A DNA stretch of 6,031 nucleotides from Candidatus Hecatellales archaeon B24 (GTDB lineage Archaea; Thermoproteota; Bathyarchaeia; Hecatellales; Hecatellaceae): NCBI GenBank assembly GCA_001593855.1, contig LUCC01000052.1, positions 1 to 6,031 on the forward strand, given 5' to 3'. Within the stretch, counting starts at the first letter, position 1, and the number at the start of each line of letters is the position of its first letter. The notes under the pieces are model-generated. The model was not told where the DNA came from and searched no databases. It saw only the letters and a program-made list of their open reading frames with translations. A program made the translations under genes and the position numbers. Shown here in pieces: positions 1 through 5,034 of this stretch.

Positions 1-1
1 T

Positions 2-46
2 GAGGAAATCATGCATTCCCTTAGAGCAATGCTGTTAGACTTTTAG
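2..46 (+). CDS. possible C-terminal tail of an unidentified plus-strand gene (partial)
   Basis: Reading from base 2, fourteen codons are open to a TAG at 44-46 and give EEIMHSLRAMLLDF, which resembles an amphipathic helical protein end. The other two plus frames close earlier, at 22-24 and 36-38. A hairpin with T-tracts follows 25 bp after the stop, as expected at a gene end. Too little is visible to name a family. The alternative is that this is plain intergenic DNA downstream of iorB. Confidence 0.33.
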   Translation, partial: EEIMHSLRAMLLDF

Positions 47-70
47 GCCTCTCATAGACAACGGAAACAT

Positions 71-89
71 AGAAGGTTTTTACCTTTTT
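71..89 (+). terminator. hairpin with T-tracts, likely transcription terminator
   Basis: Bases 71-77 pair with 82-88 around a TTTT loop (six Watson-Crick pairs and one G-T), and the T-run continues to base 89. The plus strand is T-rich here (T5 at 77-81 and T5 at 85-89), which suits archaeal termination of a plus-strand transcript ending near base 46. The hairpin also lies about 25 bp beyond the iorB stop on the other strand, so it may separate two converging transcripts. On the minus strand it is A-rich, so it is a weaker candidate in that direction. Confidence 0.4.
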
Positions 90-114
90 CACACCAGTTT
101 GGAGAACATGCCTA

Positions 115-708
115 CTATACCGTTACACTCTCGTATCCGGCTTTCAGGGCTTTAAGATTTACTGGGTGTAGTTTTTCAGGTAAAACTTCTTTCACCGCCT
201 CTTCAACTGCTTCATAGCTGAAGGGCAGCTTCACAAGCCGGGCGAGCATACCTATGATTACCACGTTGGTTGCCTGAAGACCTCCTGTAACCTCCTCAGC
301 GATCTTAGACGCTTCAACCACCCGCACGTTCCCAGCGATCTTCTTCAGGCTTTCCACAATTTCGCCTATTTCAGGATACCTAGCCAAACCAGACGAGACG
401 ATGGGAGGTATCACGCTTCTATTGTTCAAGATGACAAGCGTGTTCTGGTTGAGATACCTTGCATACCTAACAGCTTCCACGGGTTCAAGGGAGACCACCA
501 CGTCAGCGCCTCCGAGGGGGATTAGAGGAGCGTAAACCTCTCCAAATCTGACGTGAACCTCAACGCTTCCACCCCTCTGAGCCATACCGTGGGTTTCAGC
601 CGTTATAACATTCACTCCCGCTTTGAGAGCTGCCCTTCCCAGTATGGCGGAGGTCGTGAGTATCCCCTGTCCACCTACGCCGACTAGGAGAACGTTAAGC
701 TGCGTCAT
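115..708 (-). CDS. iorB: indolepyruvate:ferredoxin oxidoreductase, beta (small) subunit
   Basis: This is the small subunit of the oxygen-sensitive cytoplasmic enzyme that decarboxylates aryl 2-oxoacids (indolepyruvate, phenylpyruvate) to aryl-acetyl-CoA while reducing ferredoxin. The protein is a single gamma-type domain of the pyruvate:ferredoxin oxidoreductase superfamily. It opens with GVGGQG about ten residues in, followed by the family signature HGMAQRGGSVEVHVRFG and a later SLEPVEAVRYA. About 197 residues is normal for IorB. I prefer ATG at 706-708 over the in-frame GTG at 715-717: it places the GVGGQG motif at the usual distance from the start, and a TATA-like box at 733-742 predicts transcription starting near 711, inside or after the GTG. 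No Shine-Dalgarno sequence is visible, which suggests a leaderless message. The partner iorA is next door but on the opposite strand. Confidence 0.95.
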   Translation of the reverse strand: MTQLNVLLVGVGGQGILTTSAILGRAALKAGVNVITAETHGMAQRGGSVEVHVRFGEVYAPLIPLGGADVVVSLEPVEAVRYARYLNQNTLVILNNRSVIPPIVSSGLARYPEIGEIVESLKKIAGNVRVVEASKIAEEVTGGLQATNVVIIGMLARLVKLPFSYEAVEEAVKEVLPEKLHPVNLKALKAGYESVTV

Positions 709-732
709 CGCTTTCACAGTTATATGAAAAAG

Positions 733-742
733 AATATTTAAA
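733..742 (-). promoter_or_regulatory. TATA-like box for iorB
   Basis: Read on the minus strand this is TTTAAATATT, a good archaeal TATA box. Its centre lies about 29 bases before the ATG at 708, so transcription would begin within a few bases of that codon. This gives a leaderless or near-leaderless mRNA and agrees with the missing ribosome binding site. The call rests on composition and position only. Confidence 0.5.
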
Positions 743-810
743 CCTTGTTAAAGTTAATTGAAAGCCGCCGGCGAAATACGGCATACTCAAATTTTCTCCA
801 CGGACTATAC

Positions 811-819
811 CTAAAAATA
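811..819 (+). promoter_or_regulatory. candidate TATA-like box for iorA
   Basis: CTAAAAATA lies about 41 bp before the iorA ATG. A start site about 26 bp downstream would fall near 841, leaving a leader of roughly 15 nt that just includes the G-rich ribosome binding site at 843-849. It is less canonical than the iorB box. Confidence 0.35.
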
Positions 820-826
820 CTTTTTG

Positions 827-853
827 ATAGCCAGTAGTATGTAGGGGGGCTAT
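827..853 (+). repeat. 6-bp inverted repeat overlapping the iorA ribosome binding site
   Basis: ATAGCC at 827-832 is the exact reverse complement of GGCTAT at 848-853. The arm centres are 21 bp apart, about two helical turns, so a dimeric DNA-binding regulator could contact both on one face. The right arm overlaps the end of the G-rich ribosome binding site. A chance match of this length in a 147-bp spacer is quite possible. Confidence 0.25.
843..849 (+). promoter_or_regulatory. G-rich ribosome binding site of iorA
   Basis: AGGGGGG ends six bases before ATG 856. It is a purine-rich Shine-Dalgarno-like site with an unusual run of six G, and only part of it can pair with the archaeal 16S 3' end. 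Its position supports ATG 856 as the start. Confidence 0.5.
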
Positions 854-855
854 AC

Positions 856-2736
856 ATGATTAGGGATGTGGTTAAAGACGTTGAAGGAGAAAACGTGCTT
901 CTTCTAGGCAACGAGGCTATGGCCAGAGGCGCCCTGGAGGCAGGCATAGATGTCTACGCTGCCTACCCTGGTACGCCTTCATCTGAAATTGCTGACACCC
1001 TTTCCGAAGCTTGCAGACTGCTGAAGGGTAGAACAGAGTTTTACATGGAATACTCTATCAACGAGAAGGTGGCCTTCGAGGTTGCCGCGGGAGCATCCCT
1101 CGCCGGGAAGCGGGGTATGTGTGGGATGAAGCATGTCGGAGTTAACGTTGCGTCGGACACCCTTTTCAGCTTCGCCTATGTTGGGGCGAGAGGAGGCTTC
1201 GTCGTGGTCAGCGCCGACGACCCATCCCTACACAGCAGCCAGAACGAGCAAGACAACAGATGGTATGGGAGGGCAGCTAGGGTTCCAATAGTTGAAGCGT
1301 CTAACGTTCAGGAAGCTAAGGACTTGGTGAAGCTTGCCTTCAACCTTTCTGAAGAGTTCCAGCTTCCCATAATGTTCAGAAGCTACACTAGGCTTAGCCA
1401 TACCAGCGGAGTTGTTAAGCTTGGAAAGCTGCCTGAAAAGAAGCTTGAAAGGGTTGAATGGGAGAGAAGCCCGCTGTCCGATGTTCTTGTGCCTGCAAAC
1501 GCCATAAAGAGAAAGAAGGTTTTACTGGAAAAAATTGAGAGAGTTCGAAGACGTTTTGACGGTGTAGAAATAAACAGGGTTGAGGGAGGAGAAGGTAGAG
1601 AGGGAGTAATCGCCTGCGGGATAAGTTATACCTATGCTAAGGAGGCTTTAGGCAGGATTGGTGTGGACCTACCGGTTTTAAAGCTTTTAACCCAGTATCC
1701 GCTTCCGGAGAAGCTTATAGAGAACTTTATAAGCTCGCTCGACAAGGTTGCCGTTGTAGAGGAGCTCGACCCTTTTGTAGAACTTCACGTGAAAGCCATA
1801 GCCAAAGACTACGGCGTGAAGGTTTACGGGAAAGAGAACGGCTGCTTCCCCGAAAGCTACGAGTATAATATTTCTATAGTTGAAAGAGGCCTAGCGAAAA
1901 TGCTGGGTAAAGGCGGAGGAGGCTCCGACGAGCTTCTTGAAAAGGTTAACACCATCTCTTCGATAGCCCCCCCACGTCCTCCGGTTTTCTGTCCCGGCTG
2001 CCCCCACGCTGCCACCTTCTACGCGATTAAGAAGGTGTCTAAGGATGTTGGAGGTGCAGCCTTACCAAGTGATATAGGCTGTTATACGTTGGGGGTAAGC
2101 AAGCCCTTTGAAACTGTTGAGATATGCATCTGCATGGGGGCGGGGGTAGGAGTTTCCAACGGGCTGAGCAAGGTTTTGAAAAACAAGATTATCACTACGG
2201 TGGGAGACTCTACTTTCTTCCATGCAACCGTGCCAGCCATGATTAACGCTGTCTACAACAGGCATAGGTTCGTGTTTGTAGTCCTGGACAACTCTGGAAC
2301 AGCGATGACGGGATTTCAGCCTCACCCAGGGCTTCCTGTCAGAGGATGCGGCGAGCAGTCGAAGCCGGTGAAAATAGAAGATGTTGCGAAGGGATGCGGC
2401 GTGGAGTTCGTGGAGGTTGTGAACCCCTACAACATCAGGAAGATGGAGGACACCTTGAGAAGGGCATTGGAGCATGAAGCCGTTTCAGTTATTGTGGCGA
2501 GAAGACTCTGCGCTGTACTCTGGAACAGGGAAAGGAGAAGAAAAGGAATTAAAATCGTGCCATTTAAGGTTGAAGACGGCTGTGACCTCTGCTTGGAGTG
2601 CGTTTCATCCTTCACCTGTCCAGCCATAGTTTACGACGGGAAGAAAGTTTGGATAGATGAAGCCCTATGCGCAGGCTGCGGAGTCTGCGCCCAGATATGT
2701 CCGAGGGGGGTTATCAAACCGAAGACGGAAGGGTGA
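856..2736 (+). CDS. iorA: indolepyruvate:ferredoxin oxidoreductase, alpha (large) subunit
   Basis: This is the catalytic subunit, working with IorB to convert aryl 2-oxoacids plus CoA to aryl-acetyl-CoA, CO2 and reduced ferredoxin. In order, the pyrimidine-binding half of the thiamine-diphosphate site carries GNEAMARGALEAG (18-30), AYPGTPSSEI (36-45), the conserved Glu in SINEKVAFE (E70), MKHVG (91-95) and DDPSLHSSQNEQD (121-133). The diphosphate-binding half carries CPGCPHA from C379, GDSTFFH from G450 and DNSGTAMTGFQPHPG (478-492). Two C-terminal 4Fe-4S motifs follow: C576-x2-C-x2-C-x5-CP, the longer spacing typical of this family's first cluster, and C605-x2-C-x2-C-x3-CP. Its 626 residues match full-length IorA and no domain is missing. 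A glycine at 481 sits where many relatives have Thr or Ser. The gene is divergent from iorB, and a stem-loop overlaps its stop codon. Confidence 0.97.
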   Translation: MIRDVVKDVEGENVLLLGNEAMARGALEAGIDVYAAYPGTPSSEIADTLSEACRLLKGRTEFYMEYSINEKVAFEVAAGASLAGKRGMCGMKHVGVNVASDTLFSFAYVGARGGFVVVSADDPSLHSSQNEQDNRWYGRAARVPIVEASNVQEAKDLVKLAFNLSEEFQLPIMFRSYTRLSHTSGVVKLGKLPEKKLERVEWERSPLSDVLVPANAIKRKKVLLEKIERVRRRFDGVEINRVEGGEGREGVIACGISYTYAKEALGRIGVDLPVLKLLTQYPLPEKLIENFISSLDKVAVVEELDPFVELHVKAIAKDYGVKVYGKENGCFPESYEYNISIVERGLAKMLGKGGGGSDELLEKVNTISSIAPPRPPVFCPGCPHAATFYAIKKVSKDVGGAALPSDIGCYTLGVSKPFETVEICICMGAGVGVSNGLSKVLKNKIITTVGDSTFFHATVPAMINAVYNRHRFVFVVLDNSGTAMTGFQPHPGLPVRGCGEQSKPVKIEDVAKGCGVEFVEVVNPYNIRKMEDTLRRALEHEAVSVIVARRLCAVLWNRERRRKGIKIVPFKVEDGCDLCLECVSSFTCPAIVYDGKKVWIDEALCAGCGVCAQICPRGVIKPKTEG

Positions 2737-2758
2737 ACCCTTCCAAGAAATAATTTTT
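2727..2758 (+). terminator. stem-loop over the iorA stop codon plus T-tract
   Basis: GGAAGGG (2727-2733) and CCCTTCC (2738-2744) form a perfect 7-bp stem around the loop TGAA, and the TGA stop codon of iorA lies in that loop. An AT-rich stretch ending in five T (2754-2758) follows nine bases later. The arrangement looks like a terminator or 3'-end stabiliser for iorA. The next gene has its own TATA-like box at 2781-2790, which fits transcription ending here. The T-tract is separated from the stem, so it is not a textbook intrinsic terminator. Confidence 0.5.
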
Positions 2759-2780
2759 GAAGACGGCTTGGGAGTTAATG

Positions 2781-2790
2781 TTTTAAATTT
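2781..2790 (+). promoter_or_regulatory. TATA-like box for the MFS transporter gene
   Basis: TTTTAAATTT is centred 30 bp before the ATG at 2816, so transcription would begin near 2811 and leave a leader of only a few bases. The weak AGAGG at 2799-2803 would then be outside the mRNA. This suggests the transporter is transcribed separately from iorA. Confidence 0.45.
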
Positions 2791-2815
2791 TGTACGCCAG
2801 AGGATAGTGGCGTAG

Positions 2816-4003
2816 ATGGTTAAGATTCACTATTCATGGGTTATCGCTGTCGCCGGAATGCTGGGCATCCTTGTAGGTTTAGGTTTCGCCCGTTTTGGTT
2901 ACACGCCGATTCTGGAGCCTATGCGTGAAGGGTTAGGATTGTCCTACACGCATATGGGGCTGATAGCATCCGCCAACTTCCTGGGGTATGTTTCCTTCTC
3001 CCTGCTGGGAGGCTATTTGGCGTCAAGGTATGGGGGAAGGAAGGTTGCTGTTTACTCGCTGGTGTTAATCGGGGTGACGATGATTTTAACAGGGCTTGTC
3101 AGGTCCTTCGAAGATGCGCTCATAGCAAGATTTCTCACTGGGGTGGGGTCAGCCGGGGTGAACGTGTCATTCCTCGGTCTTGTATCTTCATGGTTTGGTA
3201 AGGCGAGGAGAGGTCTGGCGACGGGAATAATGAATGCAGGGTCAAGTATAGGAATAATCATTGTAGGTATAGTTATTCCTGTGGTGGTTCTGAACTTTCA
3301 GGATGGTTGGAGGGTGGGATGGTTCCTCCTCGGAACCGCAGGCATAGTCATCGCTGCCGTCAGCTATGTGCTTGTAAAGGATAGGCCGGAGAAGTTAGGG
3401 CTTAAGCCTGTGGCCGCTGAAGAAGGCCAAAGGGAAGTAAGCATAGGCATGGTTTACAGAACGAAGACCTTGCTCAGGCTTGGGCTGGTTTACACCCTCT
3501 TCGGCTTCTCCTACATAATTTTTGCAACCTTCTACTCGTCTCACATGGTTTTGCAGGGGTATGGCATTGAACTTGCCGGAGGCTTCTGGTCTATGGTTGG
3601 AGTACTGTCGATGTTCAGCGGACCCCTCTGGGGAACAGTTTCAGACAAGGTTGGCAGAAACTACGGGCTTGCAACGGTTTACACCCTGCTTGGAATCTCT
3701 TTCATAGCCTTCGGCTTTTCAAAGGATATAGTAGGGCTGGCCGCTGCATCCATCGTTGCGGGAATAACGATTTTCAGCATACCCACCATTGTTCAGGCGT
3801 TCTGTGGAGACCTAGTCGGAGCTAAAGCCGCATCCGCGGCAATAGGCTTCGTAACGGTGTTCTTCGGCATAGGCCAGATGATAGGGCCGAGTGTGGGAGG
3901 ATACCTAGCAGATTTAACGGGAAGCTTTATGACTTCTCTCACCCTCGCAGGGGTCGCTTCAATTGCAGGAGGCATACTTTCCCTGCTGGTGAAAGGTGAA
4001 TAG
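2816..4003 (+). CDS. major facilitator superfamily transporter, probably for an organic anion
   Basis: This is a 395-residue membrane protein of the normal 12-helix MFS length, predicted to work as a secondary transporter in the cytoplasmic membrane. Helix 1 contains FARFGYTPILEPM (24-36), similar to the YbfB/YjiJ-like and oxalate/formate-like MFS groups. The loop between helices 2 and 3 carries the MFS signature as GGYLASRYGGRK (65-76), with Ser70 where the classical Asp is expected. The second-half copy GTVSDKVGR (273-281) retains its Asp. Arg105 in ARFLTGVGSAG fits the helix 4 signature. The hydrophilic central loop (about 187-220) begins with DRPEKLGLKP, a pattern common in monocarboxylate and OFA-type carriers. 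Substrate is not determinable here; a carboxylate or hydroxyacid is inferred from subfamily resemblance and neighbours. It starts at ATG 2816, where an upstream in-frame GTG is cut off by a TAG. Confidence 0.9.
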   Translation: MVKIHYSWVIAVAGMLGILVGLGFARFGYTPILEPMREGLGLSYTHMGLIASANFLGYVSFSLLGGYLASRYGGRKVAVYSLVLIGVTMILTGLVRSFEDALIARFLTGVGSAGVNVSFLGLVSSWFGKARRGLATGIMNAGSSIGIIIVGIVIPVVVLNFQDGWRVGWFLLGTAGIVIAAVSYVLVKDRPEKLGLKPVAAEEGQREVSIGMVYRTKTLLRLGLVYTLFGFSYIIFATFYSSHMVLQGYGIELAGGFWSMVGVLSMFSGPLWGTVSDKVGRNYGLATVYTLLGISFIAFGFSKDIVGLAAASIVAGITIFSIPTIVQAFCGDLVGAKAASAAIGFVTVFFGIGQMIGPSVGGYLADLTGSFMTSLTLAGVASIAGGILSLLVKGE

Positions 4004-4012
4004 CTTGCGTGG

Positions 4013-4017
4013 AAAAA
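4013..4017 (-). terminator. T-tract after the activator ATPase gene
   Basis: On the minus strand a run of five T lies 14 bases beyond the activator stop codon, within the 27-bp gap to the converging transporter gene. A short T-tract of this kind can terminate archaeal transcription. No hairpin accompanies it. Confidence 0.3.
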
Positions 4018-4030
4018 GCAGGGATTGCCT

Positions 4031-4840
4031 CTATTTTTTAGGTGGTTTACGGCCACCGTGCGAAGCCTTCTCCTTTGCCATTAATGCTGCACCTATGGCT
4101 CCTACGATTTGAGGCTCGGAAGGAACGCATATGTTGTGTTTAATCTCCCTTTCCAAGGCTTTCACAACGCCTATGTTCTTTGCAACTCCACCCGTCATTA
4201 CTATGTCTTTTTCCGCTCCAACCTGCTTCACCAAGCCGCTAATCCTCTTTGCGATAGCTTCGTGGAGGCCTGCAACGATGTCAACAGGGTTTCCTCCAGA
4301 CGCTATCAGCGATATTACTTCGGACTCTGCGAAGACCGTGCAGGTGCTGGTTATCTGAACTCTGCTTTTCGATTTGAGAGACAGCTCGCCCATTTCCTCC
4401 AGTTTAACGTCTAAAGCGTCCGCCATAACCTCTAGAAACCTTCCGGTTCCAGCGGCGCACTTATCGTTCATGGTGAACTTTAAAACTCTGCCAGCGTCGT
4501 TAAGCCTCATAACCTTTGAGTCCTGTCCTCCAACGTCTATTACCGTATGGCATTTAGGGAAGAGAAGCTTGGCTCCTCTCGAATGGCATGTGATTTCAGT
4601 GATTTTCTCGTTTGCGAAGGTTGACAACGCCAGGTTTCTCCCATACCCTGTTGCCACGGTGTAGCGTATATCTGAAAGCCTTAATCCTGCTTTCCGAAGG
4701 CATTCTTTAAACGCGTCCTCGCTTGTTTCCTTTATCTTAACGGTGGTCTTCCTGATAAGGAAGGCTACAGGCTTGCCTTCAACGTCGACTATGCAAACCT
4801 TAGTTGTCAGCGAGCCGATGTCTACTCCTGCAAAATACAT
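4031..4840 (-). CDS. 2-hydroxyacyl-CoA dehydratase / benzoyl-CoA reductase activator ATPase (BcrA/BadF/HgdC family)
   Basis: This is an ASKHA-fold ATPase that, as a homodimer bridging one 4Fe-4S cluster, couples ATP hydrolysis to injection of a low-potential electron into a dehydratase or aryl-CoA reductase. The motifs are complete: phosphate-1 DIGSLTTK (7-14), connect/phosphate-2 DVGGQDSK (102-109), NDKCAAGTGRFLE (125-137), STCTVFAESEVISL (165-178) and adenosine motif TGGVAKN (216-222). Cys128 and Cys167 correspond to the two cluster ligands per subunit known at nearly the same positions in the Acidaminococcus fermentans activator. At 269 residues it matches the short stand-alone activators, plus a basic tail ending in RKPPKK. 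ATG 4840 follows a GGTGG site. No dehydratase or reductase subunit is adjacent, so whether its partner is a 2-hydroxyacyl-CoA dehydratase, an aryl-CoA reductase or a related protein cannot be decided. Confidence 0.93.
   Translation of the reverse strand: MYFAGVDIGSLTTKVCIVDVEGKPVAFLIRKTTVKIKETSEDAFKECLRKAGLRLSDIRYTVATGYGRNLALSTFANEKITEITCHSRGAKLLFPKCHTVIDVGGQDSKVMRLNDAGRVLKFTMNDKCAAGTGRFLEVMADALDVKLEEMGELSLKSKSRVQITSTCTVFAESEVISLIASGGNPVDIVAGLHEAIAKRISGLVKQVGAEKDIVMTGGVAKNIGVVKALEREIKHNICVPSEPQIVGAIGAALMAKEKASHGGRKPPKK
4034..4039 (+). terminator. T-tract downstream of the MFS gene
   Basis: Six T on the plus strand begin 31 bases after the transporter stop. They are the complement of the two final AAA lysine codons of the converging activator gene, so the signal would sit inside that neighbour's coding sequence. 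No strong hairpin is seen. Confidence 0.3.
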
Positions 4841-4843
4841 TCA

Positions 4844-4849
4844 ACCACC
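4844..4849 (-). promoter_or_regulatory. ribosome binding site of the activator gene
   Basis: On the minus strand GGTGGT ends three bases before ATG 4840. It can pair with the GGTG-complementary part of the archaeal 16S 3' end, and the spacing is rather short. It supports the ATG as the start and, unlike iorB, indicates a message with a short leader. Confidence 0.45.
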
Positions 4850-4864
4850 AAAGCTATTAAAATC

Positions 4865-4966
4865 CGCGTGTAATTTTACTTTTTCTGGAAGCCTCGATTT
4901 GATAAACGGCAGACCTCTCTTTTCAATTAGCGAAGGAATACTTGACAGCAGATGAAATTGCACGCG
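4865..4966. repeat. pair of 12-bp inverted motifs (AAATTRCACGCG) between two divergent genes
   Basis: CGCGTGTAATTT at 4865-4876 and AAATTGCACGCG at 4955-4966 are reverse complements at 11 of 12 positions, the exception being a G-T pair. The match continues with another G-T and an A-T pair (4877-4878 with 4953-4954). Each copy reads AAATTRCACGCG toward the gene it precedes. It ends 24 bp before the activator ATG on the minus strand and 68 bp before the glcD-like TTG on the plus strand. The left copy overlaps the candidate TATA box of the activator. This could be a shared operator for the two divergent genes. A long-range hairpin with a 74-nt loop is the alternative. Confidence 0.5.
4871..4880 (-). 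promoter_or_regulatory. candidate TATA-like box for the activator gene
   Basis: On the minus strand AGTAAAATTA is centred about 35 bp before ATG 4840. This predicts a start near 4850, just before the ribosome binding site. A second AT-rich run, ATTTTAATA at 4855-4863, is too close to the ATG to act as a TATA box. The candidate overlaps the left arm of the inverted repeat at 4865-4876. Confidence 0.3.
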
Positions 4967-4990
4967 TCCAAGCGAACAGCATAGGAAATT

Positions 4991-4999
4991 ATTTTATAT
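4991..4999 (+). promoter_or_regulatory. TATA-like box for the glcD-like gene
   Basis: ATTTTATAT is centred about 40 bp before TTG 5035. It predicts a transcription start near 5021, at the ribosome binding site. It is the best TATA match in this spacer and argues against translation starting upstream of it. Confidence 0.45.
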
Positions 5000-5021
5000 C
5001 TTTCAGCCATGATAAGCTAGC

Positions 5022-5027
5022 AGGTGG
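5022..5027 (+). promoter_or_regulatory. ribosome binding site that sets the TTG start of the glcD-like gene
   Basis: AGGTGG ends seven bases before TTG 5035, a good archaeal Shine-Dalgarno match at standard spacing. It identifies the start because no in-frame ATG occurs until 5335, which is already inside the FAD-binding domain. Confidence 0.6.
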
Positions 5028-5034
5028 CTGGAGC

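Noticed and set aside
21..92. Minus-strand GTG-started 23-residue open frame just downstream of iorB (VKKVKTFYVSVVYERPKSL...)
   Set aside because: It has no clear ribosome binding site, is very short, runs through the hairpin at 71-89 and resembles no family I recognise. It is more likely chance, although a conserved peptide in relatives would revive it.
2062..2475. 137-codon open frame on the minus strand inside iorA
   Set aside because: It lies opposite the strongly conserved thiamine-diphosphate domain of IorA and its translation has no recognisable domain. It is a shadow of the real gene.
4109..4664. Several plus-strand open frames of 75-101 codons across the activator gene
   Set aside because: All are antisense to a gene with complete ATPase and cluster-ligand motifs. 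They overlap each other in different frames and lack domain signatures.
4841..5034. Possible tRNA, small RNA or riboswitch in the 194-bp spacer between the divergent genes
   Set aside because: I saw no cloverleaf, T-loop or conserved riboswitch core. The only strong structure is the inverted motif pair, which fits an operator better than an RNA gene.
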